From Lachnospiraceae bacterium (GTDB lineage: Bacteria; Bacillota; Clostridia; Lachnospirales; Lachnospiraceae), in assembly GCA_016284315.1 (NCBI GenBank), contig JAEEOO010000049.1:1-64000 (forward strand): a stretch of DNA of 64,000 bases, read 5' to 3'. Below the pieces are notes generated by a model that saw only the letters and a program-made list of their open reading frames with translations, was not told where the DNA came from and did no database searches. A program made the translations under genes and the position numbers. Positions 1 through 7,705 of the stretch are shown piece by piece. Positions within the stretch are counted from its first letter, which is position 1, and every line of letters begins with the position of its first letter.

Positions 1-563
1 TGCCATCCAAAAGCGACACCGGTAGGAACGGGCACAGTCTTAGGGACTGCATAGCCTGCTTCTCTTGTGTAGCTTACGCTCTTTCTATCAGCCGCCATAG
101 TACCGTTATCTACAGTACCTGCAAGATTACTTGTGATGTACATGTTATTGTTAGCATGCAGGGTAAAGTTGTAGTATACGGGTGCGGGGATAGCGGGTGC
201 AGCATCGCCGCCTCCGCATGTATGTCGCTCATACATGTTAGCACCGCATATATTACAGTGCCATTGCTTGTTATGCACTCCGTTTATATCTACATGATAC
301 CGGTAACCGCATATCGAACAGGTTGTATCGTTTGACATTTCCTTCCAGCTATGACCTTTGCATCCTGATTTCGTCGCTTCATCATACCAACACGATTCTC
401 TCTGGCTGCTCAATCTATGCCCCAATACGCTAACGCATCCGCAACCTGGGACGTTACATCCACCACATCCTGCAAAAGCGTTGGCAGATAATCCTGTAAA
501 GCCTATGGTAAATACTGTTGCCATCACCATAAAAGCTTTCATCAATAATCCTCTTAGATTCAT
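1..563 (-). CDS. Cysteine-rich secreted protein, C-terminus cut by window edge
   Basis: The minus-strand reading frame is open from an ATG at 563 to the left edge, so about 187 residues are visible and the C-terminus is missing. An AAAGGA ribosome site lies 8 nt upstream. The N-terminus is a signal peptide: a few charged residues, a hydrophobic stretch (MKAFMVMATVFTIGFTG), then an Ala-X-Ala type site near residue 30. The mature part starts with CGGCNVPGCGC and then has two zinc-ribbon-like pairs (CSICG and CNICG, residues about 82-110) with several histidines. The visible end (GVAFGW) looks like the start of an InlB-type surface repeat. The family is not recognised; a cell-surface protein stabilised by metal or disulfides is an inference. 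Confidence 0.75.
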   Translation of the reverse strand, partial: MNLRGLLMKAFMVMATVFTIGFTGLSANAFAGCGGCNVPGCGCVSVLGHRLSSQRESCWYDEATKSGCKGHSWKEMSNDTTCSICGYRYHVDINGVHNKQWHCNICGANMYERHTCGGGDAAPAIPAPVYYNFTLHANNNMYITSNLAGTVDNGTMAADRKSVSYTREAGYAVPKTVPVPTGVAFGW

Positions 564-644
564 TTGTGTAATCCTTTCAATAATTCTTCTATATCTATTA
601 TGTGACTTATTTTTGAAAAACACTTCGGTTTTGGGCAAAAAATA

Positions 645-670
645 AAACAGCCGACTTTCATCGACTGTTT
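645..670 (-). terminator. Terminator of the lipoprotein gene
   Basis: Inverted arms AAACAG and CTGTTT, extended by two more pairs, are followed on the minus strand by a T-rich run (TATTTTTTG). The hairpin lies 20 nt after the stop at 691. Confidence 0.8.
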
Positions 671-690
671 TTGATAAATCTTTTCAGTTA

Positions 691-1902
691 TCACTCCCAA
701 ATGAATTTACCGATTGGATTGAGATTGTCATCGCAGATAGCTACTGTCCATATATTGCCCATCTTTGTATTGTCATAGGCAAGACACATAACCAATCCTC
801 TGTACTGATTTCTGAGAGCCTCAAGTCGAGAGGCACTTTGAGCTTTTTCCTCTGCCGTCAAAGGTATATGATCACAGATTATAAAAGAATACCAATCCAT
901 GTCATACCAAGTTTCTTTCTCATATCCACCTGTATTACTTGATGAGCCGTTTCCGGAATCGGCTGATGAAGTGTCTGCTGGGGTTGTCTGTGCTACTTCT
1001 GCTTTTGCGTTTGTATCATTCGCATTAGCCATTCTTCCCTCGCTCTTTCCGCAATTAACGTAATGGTTATAAAGAGCTTCTGCACTATTACCGAGTGCGT
1101 TTACTACATCAGGATACTGACTTGCATAAAAGCTTGCGTCGAACCAGTCGGGGATATCAACCTTTGCGGCAGGCTTTGTCTCTTCCTTGCTCTCAGCCTT
1201 ATCGCCGGCCTTTTCATCAGTATTATCAGCCTTTTCATCAGACTTTTCTTCGGCCTTTGCCTCTTCTGCCTGAGCTTCTACCTCTGCAGCATCCTCGTTG
1301 ATACCGATAGACTCAACCTCTTTTGCTTCTTTACCGTCTCCTTCAGCTACATATGCCTTGATATATCCCTTGAATTCCTCGTTTGAAAGGCTTTCAAGAT
1401 ACTGCTTGGCACTGCCTAAAAATACAGTGAGCTCCTCGCCCTTTGCGTCAGGATAGTTATAAGCTACGGTCACCTTGATCTCGTCTGCCTTTTCAAGGTA
1501 TCCTGCTTCCTTAGCATCTGATAATACGGATACGGCTGCATCCTCGATGGAAAGTCCTTCAAAATCCTTGTATCCAAAGAGGGTCTCAGCGTCCTTGTTG
1601 TCAAAATACCAGAAAGTGATAGTCCTCTCATCGCCTACATAAAGAGTAAGCTCGGGATTGATAGAGATATTGAGGGAGAGAGCATATTCTTCAGGGACTT
1701 CGCCTTCAGATAAAAGACCTGCAAACTTGGTCTCCTCTTCTTCTGTCTCTGCCTCTGCATCAACTTCTACCGTCTCTTCAACTTCTGCAGCTACAACTGC
1801 CTCATTAACGTCTGCCTGCGCAGATCCTTCCTTCGCCCCGCATGCCGCAAGACTGACTGCCATACATCCTGCTAAGAGGATTGAAATAAGCTTTTTCTTC
1901 AT
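691..1902 (-). CDS. Secreted lipoprotein with acidic linker and YPDV-type domain
   Basis: 403 residues. The signal peptide ends in the lipobox SLAAC (Cys21), so the protein is probably lipid-anchored on the outer face of the membrane. Residues about 45-200 form a globular part with no recognised family. Residues about 205-245 are a Glu/Ala/Lys-rich linker. Residues about 253-290 carry the motif FDASFYASQYPDV...HYVNCGKSEGR, a repeat seen in many clostridial cell-surface proteins. A last segment (about 325-403) follows a Ser/Gly-rich spacer. The start has AAAGGAG 9 nt upstream. The leader region contains a c-di-GMP-I riboswitch and a terminator, so expression may respond to c-di-GMP, which would suit a surface or adhesion role. 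The exact function is unknown. Confidence 0.85.
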   Translation of the reverse strand: MKKKLISILLAGCMAVSLAACGAKEGSAQADVNEAVVAAEVEETVEVDAEAETEEEETKFAGLLSEGEVPEEYALSLNISINPELTLYVGDERTITFWYFDNKDAETLFGYKDFEGLSIEDAAVSVLSDAKEAGYLEKADEIKVTVAYNYPDAKGEELTVFLGSAKQYLESLSNEEFKGYIKAYVAEGDGKEAKEVESIGINEDAAEVEAQAEEAKAEEKSDEKADNTDEKAGDKAESKEETKPAAKVDIPDWFDASFYASQYPDVVNALGNSAEALYNHYVNCGKSEGRMANANDTNAKAEVAQTTPADTSSADSGNGSSSNTGGYEKETWYDMDWYSFIICDHIPLTAEEKAQSASRLEALRNQYRGLVMCLAYDNTKMGNIWTVAICDDNLNPIGKFIWE

Positions 1903-2077
1903 TTCTTTTGTCTCCTTTAATCTACTTTAAATTTAAGTCCAGGAGCTAAAGATCGCTCCCGTTATCTTGTTACAGTTATATTATGTGATTTTTTTCTAAG
2001 AAAACTTTGCTGAGAAGCATATTTTGGCGGAGCAAAGCGGAGCGGGTGAGCTTACCTTGAATTTCTGAATTTCACAA
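1903..2077. other. Leader between riboswitch terminator and lipoprotein gene
   Basis: No gene is seen here. On the minus strand it would be the distal 5' untranslated region of the lipoprotein mRNA. It holds a small hairpin near 1941-1962 (GGAGC arms) and AT-rich sequence that could carry a second promoter, but no clear -35/-10 pair was found. Confidence 0.5.
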
Positions 2078-2081
2078 AAAA

Positions 2082-2107
2082 AAGCGCAGACTATAGCCTG
2101 TGCTTTA
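2082..2107 (-). terminator. Terminator downstream of the c-di-GMP riboswitch
   Basis: Arms AAAGC and GCTTT with inner CAG/CTG and one mismatch are followed on the minus strand by eight T residues. It lies about 70 nt after the riboswitch aptamer and before the lipoprotein gene, the place expected for an expression platform. A plain terminator for a short RNA is also possible. Confidence 0.65.
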
Positions 2108-2179
2108 ATACCAGATGATCGCAGCTCATAGCGACTATCTTTATATGTATCTTCTGCCGCTTGTGGTAATCATTCCCTA

Positions 2180-2250
2180 TGTTTGCAACTGGCTGACATT
2201 TTACAGTCCCTGTAGCTTTGCGTCACAGGCTTTCGCCTGCTTTGCCAAGT
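2180..2250 (-). promoter_or_regulatory. c-di-GMP-I (GEMM-I) riboswitch aptamer
   Basis: On the minus strand the core elements of the GEMM-I class appear in order: GGCAAAGC, a P2 stem CAGGC-GAAA-GCCTG with a GNRA tetraloop, the hallmark GACGCAAAGC, the segment CAGGGACT, then AATGTCAGCCAGTTGC closing the fold. This order and spacing match the known class. The next gene downstream is the lipoprotein at 691-1902, with a terminator in between. The call rests on motif reading, not on a covariance-model search. Confidence 0.85.
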
Positions 2251-2273
2251 ATTTATTTTCAACAAACGTAATT

Positions 2274-2304
2274 AATATAAACCCGGGGGTAACCCCCAAG
2301 TCAA
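2274..2304 (-). promoter_or_regulatory. Promoter with 19-bp spacer and dyad, MerR-type candidate
   Basis: A -35 TTGACT (2299-2304) and a -10 TATATT (2274-2279) are separated by 19 bp. The spacer contains the perfect dyad GGGGGTTACCCCC (2285-2297). Over-long spacers with a central dyad are the signature of promoters activated by MerR-family regulators. Transcription would start about 15-20 nt before the riboswitch. No merR gene is in the window. Confidence 0.6.
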
Positions 2305-2337
2305 GGGGTAAATTTCAATATCTTTACAGTCAGATAA

Positions 2338-2763
2338 TCAGATAATCATAGCCAGGATCACAAAAAACATTGATTCGCCTATATATATAGAGGGTATCAG
2401 AGCTGCTTTTTCTTTGCAGTTTCCTTTTCTGTTTATATTCTTTTTAAATGCCTGGATAATCGCAAACACTATGTAGCAAAGGAGCATACTGGATATCGAA
2501 TAGAGCAGATAGTTCCACACGTCTATCTTGTACGCCGTCCGCGGTTTATATGTAACGCATATCTGGTAAGCCACTATAAGCCCCATGATATCGAATGCAA
2601 ACATATCCGACAATCCATCTGTCAGTGAAAATATCAGCTGTATACCGATAAATATGCCTATGCCCAGAAGATTGAGGTTTGACCATTTGACATTTCCAAA
2701 GCAGAAAAGGATGACCATTGAAATGACCACCGGGGACGGAGTCAAGTGGACATAAGTGACCAC
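2338..2763 (-). pseudogene. Membrane-protein remnant whose start lies in a REP repeat
   Basis: The open frame gives up to 141 residues with three to four predicted membrane helices (about 12-45, 50-70, 84-106, 125-141). The only available start codons and the first roughly 14 residues (ending TPSPVV) are read from a REP unit at 2725-2784, and no good ribosome site precedes them. The natural N-terminus was probably lost when the REP/RAYT unit arrived, leaving the 3' part of an unrecognised membrane protein gene. A short intact gene starting at a later ATG (MVILFCFG) cannot be excluded. Confidence 0.5.
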
Positions 2764-2784
2764 CTAACCCCGTCCCTAGTGGAC
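2725..2784. repeat. REP cluster A: two inverted units left of RAYT
   Basis: Unit 1 (2725-2751) is in minus orientation and unit 2 (2758-2784) in plus orientation. Each is 27 nt with short complementary arms (GACCAC/GTGG-C) around a loop with the core ACCCCGTCCC. Unit 2 shares the CCCTAG variant with the unit at 3658, on the other side of the RAYT gene. Confidence 0.85.
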
Positions 2785-2805
2785 ACCCGGTGAAAAAAAT
2801 AATTC

Positions 2806-2835
2806 TTGACAATAAACCAAATTTGAATATATAAT
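2806..2835 (+). promoter_or_regulatory. Promoter of the RAYT gene
   Basis: Consensus -35 TTGACA (2806-2811) and -10 TATAAT (2830-2835) with an 18-bp spacer, 52 nt before the start codon. An AAAGGAG ribosome site follows. Confidence 0.8.
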
Positions 2836-2887
2836 CCAAAATGTTTTTCTAGAAAATCTAAATATTTTATCTAAAAGGAGTAGTTAT

Positions 2888-3667
2888 ATGCCTCGAAAGC
2901 CTAGAACTTTCAGTTCTACGGGCATATATCACATCATACTTCGTTCTGTTAATCAACGTATCATCTTTGAAGAAGATTCCGATTATCATAAGTTTTTATT
3001 TGTTCTAAGAGAATGTACGAAAAAATATGATGTTTTGGTATATGCCTATTGTTTGATGGATAATCATGTTCATCTTTTAATGAAAATACCACCCGACAAC
3101 ATGTCCGCTTTTTTCCAAAGCCTGGGAACAAGATTTGTCCGATGGTACAACAATAAATACATGCGCATTGGTCATCTGTTTCAAGATCGTTATTATAGTG
3201 TTGCTATCGAAGATGATAGAGCATTTCTTTCGGTTATCGCCTACATTCACAACAATCCCATAAAAGCGAATATTTGCAGTTTCTGTTCACAATACCGTTG
3301 GAGTAGTTTCAACGCCTATTATGGAGAAAATACGTCATTTATTGACGTTTCTTTGGCGTATAATATCGCAGGTTCTAAGGCAGCCTTGATTCAGTTTTTC
3401 GCAAAAGAACCCATTAATTCTGAAAATGAGTTGTTTTCCGATGACCACCGTGATTCGCAACATTTTTTGACAGATGAGAGAGCCATTAGAGTATTTAAAT
3501 CTTTGACGCATCTCTCATCATTATCCGATACAAAAGATCTTTCCAAAAAACAAAGGGATACATTCATTAGACAACTAAAAGATGAACACATGACAATAAA
3601 ACAGATTTCAAGATTAATGGATGTGAGTGAAAAAACCGTACGAAGAGCATGTCAATTGACCACCTAA
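2888..3667 (+). CDS. REP-associated tyrosine transposase (RAYT, Y1/IS200-like)
   Basis: 259 residues, full length for the family. The Y1 HUH nuclease fold has metal-binding histidines in DNHVHLLM (His60 and His62) and the likely catalytic Tyr119 in AYIHNNPIKA. The C-terminal segment (about 225-255) looks like a helix-turn-helix (TIKQISRLMDVSEKTVRR), a frequent RAYT extension. The enzyme would nick and rejoin single-stranded DNA at REP hairpins. The start has AAAGGAG 8 nt upstream and its own consensus promoter. The stop codon TAA lies inside REP unit 3658-3684. The gene is more AT-rich than its neighbours and on the opposite strand, which fits horizontal arrival. Confidence 0.92.
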   Translation: MPRKPRTFSSTGIYHIILRSVNQRIIFEEDSDYHKFLFVLRECTKKYDVLVYAYCLMDNHVHLLMKIPPDNMSAFFQSLGTRFVRWYNNKYMRIGHLFQDRYYSVAIEDDRAFLSVIAYIHNNPIKANICSFCSQYRWSSFNAYYGENTSFIDVSLAYNIAGSKAALIQFFAKEPINSENELFSDDHRDSQHFLTDERAIRVFKSLTHLSSLSDTKDLSKKQRDTFIRQLKDEHMTIKQISRLMDVSEKTVRRACQLTT

Positions 3668-3717
3668 CCCCGTCCCTAGTGGTCAAAAATGACCACCTAA
3701 CCCCGTCCCCAGGGGCC
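3658..3717 (+). repeat. REP cluster B: two tandem units between RAYT and HD-GYP
   Basis: Units at 3658-3684 and 3691-3717 are in the same orientation with a 33-nt period and the spacer AAAAAT. The first has perfect 6-bp arms GACCAC/GTGGTC (7 bp counting the flanking T/A pair). The cluster carries the stop codon of the RAYT gene (TAA) and of the convergent HD-GYP gene (TAG). Confidence 0.9.
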
Positions 3718-5841
3718 ATTGTATTCAAGGACGACTTGGCGGACTTCTTCTTCGGCTTCGATGAAGACTTCGACGCACTTGGGATCGAAGTGGGTGCCTG
3801 CATCATGGCGCAGGATATCAAAAGCCTGGTCCACGGTCATGGCAGGCTTGTAGACACGCTTTGATGTAAGTGCATCAAAAACATCCGCCACCGCCATGAT
3901 CCTGGCAGAAAGCGGAATAGCCTCTCCCTTGAGGTTTTCGGGGTATCCCGTTCCGTCCCATTTTTCATGGTGGTATGCCGCCATGTTTCGAGCCTCTTTA
4001 AGATAACTTTCTCCCTGGACGGTGCTGATGGCGGTATCCATGATCTTCTTACCCGCAAGAGCATGAGTTTTCATGATCTCATACTCTTCCTTCGTAAGCT
4101 TTCCGGGTTTATTCAAAATGGTATCCGAGATGTTTATCTTACCAACATCATGAAGGGGCGCAGAAGTCTCAACTTCCGCCATATATTTCTCGGTAAGGAT
4201 ATCCAAATAGTATCCCTTCTTCTTTAATCCATCCAAAATAATACGAACATAAGCCGCAGTCTTCTGAACGTGAGCTCCCGTATCCGAATCGCGGTTCTCA
4301 ACCATATTTGCCATGGTCAGGATAAGACCGCTTTGCATCTGGGAAACTTCTATTGCGTATCTCCTTATATCCCTGACCTGATTTGCGGTATCGGAAGTCA
4401 TCTTACAGAGAGCCTTGTAAAGGTCTTCCACCTCATCATCGGTTCTGATATCAAGGTCCTTGATCTCCTTTACATGTTTATCCATGGAAGCCTGGTCCGT
4501 ACCGTCTTTCAGAAAGCTCTCGGTGCATGCAGCCATGGAACTGATGGGATAAACCATGGCCATTTTTGAAACCCTGAGGCCAAGGCTCATGATTATAAGT
4601 GAAAATCCCGAGAAAGCAAGAGCCGCTTTAACAAGATAATCCTTGATGTAACCGGACAAAAATGTGATGCTTACATCTGCTCCCGCATAAGCAACGCACT
4701 TATTCTCGGAATTGTAGATAGGTGCATAATTTGTCAGAAAATAACCATAGGTGCTTTGTACTTTTATAGTATCAATTCTTTCGCCGTTTAAAAGTGCCGG
4801 TACATACTGTAAAAAATCCTCGTCAAATGGAATGACCATTCCATGCTCATTTTTAAGATCAACATTTGAGTCTGTATCAAAGACAAGATGGCATCCGTCT
4901 TCTTTTACCTGATATACGTACAGATATTGAAGTCCGTATGTTGATTCATGATAGTCTTTCAAAAGGTTATAAGTTTCTTCATAACCTTCTGCTTCATAAC
5001 CCTTTTCCAGGTACTCTTCGATTCTGTCTCCATCAACCACTTTTGCCGCAAACTCCGACGAATTGACAACAAAGGCGGTATAATTCTTGTAAATCTCCTC
5101 AACATACATCTTTACACTGAGAAGACCCATGATAAAAGTAAGGATTATGGCGGCGCCGCCGATAAGAAAAGCAAATCTGGATTCCAGTCTTTTAGGATGC
5201 CCACTATCCCTTTTTGAAAGGTCTCTGATCTGCTTCTCACTAAGAGGTTTCTGCATCCACTTGGCGAGCATAAAATCATTTTTTACCTTTTCAGGGATCA
5301 ATTTGTAGATCAGCCAGGCCGCAAAAGCACAGACGGCCTTATCAAGAATATTCAATCCGAAATCCATCAAAACAAAGACAAAAACCTTTGACAAGCCAAC
5401 CTTTTCCGCCAAATTGGCTGCGTAGATCTCCATCTCGCTGTATTGGGGCTTTCCAAGTACAAGAAGCTGGATAAGTCCGCCCATTACTCCGCCTACTATG
5501 CCGGAGCCGATAATAACCAGCACCATACCGCTGAATTTCTTTAGCATCCCTTTATAGTTGCAAACAGCGACAATAAGTCCAATAACCGCATTCAAAACCG
5601 CATAGTATACTGCATATTGATTAAAAGGGGTAAATAGAACATTGGAAATAACTCCGGTCATGACACCGGGAAAAACACCGCCAAGGATAGCGGCCAGCAT
5701 AGTTCCTATTGTATCAAGATAAACTGGAAAACCCGAGATGGTAACGACATACGAAAGGATAACATTGATGGCAACACCGAAAGCCACCAGCAGAACTGTT
5801 TTCATCCGATTTTTTTCAAAACTTTTGAGCACTTTCTTCAC
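3697..5841 (-). CDS. Membrane HD-GYP protein (putative c-di-GMP phosphodiesterase)
   Basis: 714 residues from a GTG with GGAGG 9 nt upstream; an in-frame ATG at 5874 lacks a ribosome site. The N-terminus (to about 205) is a multi-helix membrane domain resembling the substrate-binding subunit of ECF transporters. A membrane helix, an extracellular Cache-like sensor (about 250-400), a second helix and a linker follow. The catalytic domain has LHDVGK (His-Asp near 564) and HHEKWDGTGYP (near 624), the HD and GYP motifs, so hydrolysis of c-di-GMP is expected. The last residues, GPWGRG, and the TAG stop are encoded by a REP unit, so the native C-terminus was probably altered. A c-di-GMP riboswitch lies 1.5 kb away. 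Confidence 0.88.
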   Translation of the reverse strand: MKKVLKSFEKNRMKTVLLVAFGVAINVILSYVVTISGFPVYLDTIGTMLAAILGGVFPGVMTGVISNVLFTPFNQYAVYYAVLNAVIGLIVAVCNYKGMLKKFSGMVLVIIGSGIVGGVMGGLIQLLVLGKPQYSEMEIYAANLAEKVGLSKVFVFVLMDFGLNILDKAVCAFAAWLIYKLIPEKVKNDFMLAKWMQKPLSEKQIRDLSKRDSGHPKRLESRFAFLIGGAAIILTFIMGLLSVKMYVEEIYKNYTAFVVNSSEFAAKVVDGDRIEEYLEKGYEAEGYEETYNLLKDYHESTYGLQYLYVYQVKEDGCHLVFDTDSNVDLKNEHGMVIPFDEDFLQYVPALLNGERIDTIKVQSTYGYFLTNYAPIYNSENKCVAYAGADVSITFLSGYIKDYLVKAALAFSGFSLIIMSLGLRVSKMAMVYPISSMAACTESFLKDGTDQASMDKHVKEIKDLDIRTDDEVEDLYKALCKMTSDTANQVRDIRRYAIEVSQMQSGLILTMANMVENRDSDTGAHVQKTAAYVRIILDGLKKKGYYLDILTEKYMAEVETSAPLHDVGKINISDTILNKPGKLTKEEYEIMKTHALAGKKIMDTAISTVQGESYLKEARNMAAYHHEKWDGTGYPENLKGEAIPLSARIMAVADVFDALTSKRVYKPAMTVDQAFDILRHDAGTHFDPKCVEVFIEAEEEVRQVVLEYNGPWGRG

Positions 5842-5953
5842 CGCAAAATACCTCCGGTAAAACACCTTTCGCATTTCATGACAAATAACGGTAGTTCATA
5901 AGTAAGTCTTATAGAAGATTATATCACAGAAGAACGCTCAAACCAAAAAATAA

Positions 5954-5982
5954 TTGAAATTACGCGAAATATTTAATACAAT
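5954..5982 (+). promoter_or_regulatory. Promoter of the GNAT gene
   Basis: -35 TTGAAA (5954-5959) and -10 TACAAT (5977-5982) with a 17-bp spacer, about 65 nt before the start codon. Confidence 0.65.
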
Positions 5983-6046
5983 AAGAAAAAAGCATTAAAA
6001 GTACTAAAAGTCTGAAATATCTGAACAAATTACGGAGGTCGCTAAG

Positions 6047-6517
6047 ATGAAAATAAGACGTGCTTCTGAAAAGGATATCGAAAAGATTTTAAGCCTTTTA
6101 TCACAAGTTCTTGAGATTCATGCCAAAATAAGACCTGATATTTTTGTATCCGGTACCACCAAATACACAAGAGCAGAACTTTTGGATTTGTTCTGTGACG
6201 ATCAAAAACCTGTTTTTGTTGCCGTTGATGACGAGGACACTGTCCTTGGCTATGCTTTTTGTGCAATTAAGCATCAGCCATTCTCAACAAACATGATCCC
6301 TTTTAAGACCCTCTTTATCGATGATCTTTGCGTTGATGAGCAAAGCCGCGGAAATCATGTGGGACGTTTTTTATTTGACTATGTAAGAGACTATGCAAAA
6401 AACCTGGGCTGTTACGAAGTCACCTTAAATGTCTGGGAAGGCAACACACCAGCTCAGGCCTTCTATGATAAACTTGGATTCAAGCCTAAGGAAACCCAGA
6501 TGGAATTTATTCTGTAA
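6047..6517 (+). CDS. GNAT-family N-acetyltransferase
   Basis: 156 residues, the usual length for a single GNAT domain. The acetyl-CoA binding motif A is visible as IDDLCVDEQSRGNHVGRFLF (about 89-108), and the family's closing motif is AQAFYDKLGFKPKE (about 139-152). It would transfer an acetyl group from acetyl-CoA to an amine; the substrate cannot be told. GGAGG lies 9 nt before the ATG. The gene is monocistronic on the plus strand and converges with trpS across a shared terminator. Confidence 0.88.
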   Translation: MKIRRASEKDIEKILSLLSQVLEIHAKIRPDIFVSGTTKYTRAELLDLFCDDQKPVFVAVDDEDTVLGYAFCAIKHQPFSTNMIPFKTLFIDDLCVDEQSRGNHVGRFLFDYVRDYAKNLGCYEVTLNVWEGNTPAQAFYDKLGFKPKETQMEFIL

Positions 6518-6555
6518 AACAAACTGTTACAGCACTCGCGTTATACGCATCAAAA

Positions 6556-6585
6556 AAGCCCTGCTTTTGTTACAAAGCGGGGCTT
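6556..6585 (-). terminator. Terminator between GNAT and trpS (strong on minus strand)
   Basis: AAGCCC-T-GCTTT pairs with AAAGC-G-GGGCTT (one wobble). Six T residues follow on the minus strand, ending trpS; the plus-strand side is less T-rich but could also stop the GNAT transcript. Confidence 0.85.
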
Positions 6586-6607
6586 AAATATTGTCTTTAA
6601 CCCGGTC

Positions 6608-7609
6608 TTAAATCTGATAAAAACCAACTTTCTTATAAACTTTGCGGAGAGTCTTGTTTGCGATATAAGCAGCCTTCTCCGCTCCTTTTTTGTACACTTC
6701 GTCGAGGTATGCCTTGTCGGCGATAAGACGGTTTGCCTCTTCTCTGATGGGAGTAAGAGCCTCAACAACGGCATCTCCTACAGCGGGCTTAAATACGCCG
6801 TATCCCTGGCCTTCGAACTCTTTCTCAATCTCGTCGTAGCTCTTGCCGGTAATAGTAGCGTAGATGTTCATAAGGTTAGCTACTCCGGGCTTGTTCTCTT
6901 TATCGAAATGTACACATCTTTCCATATCGGAGTCGGTTACGGCACGCTTGAACTTACGGCGGATATCATCAGGGCTGTCCATAAGGAATACACAACCGTT
7001 AGGATCTGACTTTGACATCTTGCTTCCGGGAGTATTAAGTCCGTAGATACGAGCGCCCACCTTGCTGATATAGGGCTCGGGAATACGGAATACATCCCCG
7101 TAGATGTTGTTGAATCTCTCGGCGATATTTCTGCAAAGCTCAACATGCTGCTTCTGGTCCTCACCAACGGGTACGTAGTGAGGCTGGTAAAGAAGGATGT
7201 CCGCTGCCATAAGAGAAGGATATGTAAAGAGTCCTGCATTGATATTATCCTTATGCTTCTCGGACTTATCCTTGAACTGCGTCATACGGCTGAGCTCACC
7301 GAACATAGTATAGCAGTCGAGAACCCATCCGAGCTGTGCGTGAGCAGGTACATGGGACTGAAGGAAAAGGGTATTCTTTTCGGGATCAAGTCCACAGGCA
7401 ATATAAAGAGCAAGCATCTCTATCGAGCGTTTTCTAAGCTCCTTGGGATCTTGTCTTACGGTAATTGTATGTAAGTCTGCCATAAAGTAATAGCAGTCAA
7501 ATTCATTAACACGATCGGCCCAGTTTTTAATCGCTCCAAGATAATTTCCAAGATGAAGGTCTCCGCTTGGCTGGATTCCTGAGAGCATGATCTTCTTTTC
7601 TGTTTCCAT
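6608..7609 (-). CDS. trpS: Tryptophanyl-tRNA synthetase
   Basis: 333 residues, the normal size for bacterial TrpRS. Class I signatures are present: the HIGH-like PSGDLHLGNYLGAIKNW (residues about 14-30) and GSKMSKSD (about 196-203). It charges tRNA-Trp with tryptophan using ATP. The start has GGAGA 9 nt upstream. It follows the MscS gene on the same strand after about 95 nt and ends at a strong terminator. No T-box leader (no GGTGGTACCGCG-type element) is visible upstream. A tRNA-Trp gene lies at 35895-35965. Confidence 0.97.
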   Translation of the reverse strand: METEKKIMLSGIQPSGDLHLGNYLGAIKNWADRVNEFDCYYFMADLHTITVRQDPKELRKRSIEMLALYIACGLDPEKNTLFLQSHVPAHAQLGWVLDCYTMFGELSRMTQFKDKSEKHKDNINAGLFTYPSLMAADILLYQPHYVPVGEDQKQHVELCRNIAERFNNIYGDVFRIPEPYISKVGARIYGLNTPGSKMSKSDPNGCVFLMDSPDDIRRKFKRAVTDSDMERCVHFDKENKPGVANLMNIYATITGKSYDEIEKEFEGQGYGVFKPAVGDAVVEALTPIREEANRLIADKAYLDEVYKKGAEKAAYIANKTLRKVYKKVGFYQI

Positions 7610-7705
7610 CGTATTATTTCTCCTTCAAGTAAAACTATTTAACGAGCTAAAGCGCTCATTTCAAAAAGTATATCATATCTTCCCCGCGGAAAAAAGCCAT
7701 TTTTA

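Larger units (their letters stand above)
2725..3717 (+). mobile_element. RAYT gene with flanking REP units (putative mobile unit)
   Basis: The transposase gene lies between REP cluster A and REP cluster B. A 25-nt stretch is identical in the two inner units and begins at 2758 and 3658, exactly 900 nt apart. This direct-repeat frame plus the adjoining broken membrane gene suggest that the unit inserted here. RAYT-REP units are known to mobilise REP sequences; whether the whole unit moves is not established. Confidence 0.6.

Noticed and set aside
358-645. Plus-strand frame of 95 residues at the left edge
   Set aside because: It overlaps a minus-strand gene with a signal peptide and ribosome site; the plus-strand translation has no domain features or ribosome site.
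2888-5841. Prophage or larger genomic island around the RAYT gene
   Set aside because: Only one transposase gene and its hairpins are present; no phage structural, integrase or replication genes.
7610-7705. T-box leader before trpS
   Set aside because: The gap is only about 95 nt and lacks the T-box sequence and antiterminator; the same holds for thrS at 24902-25007.
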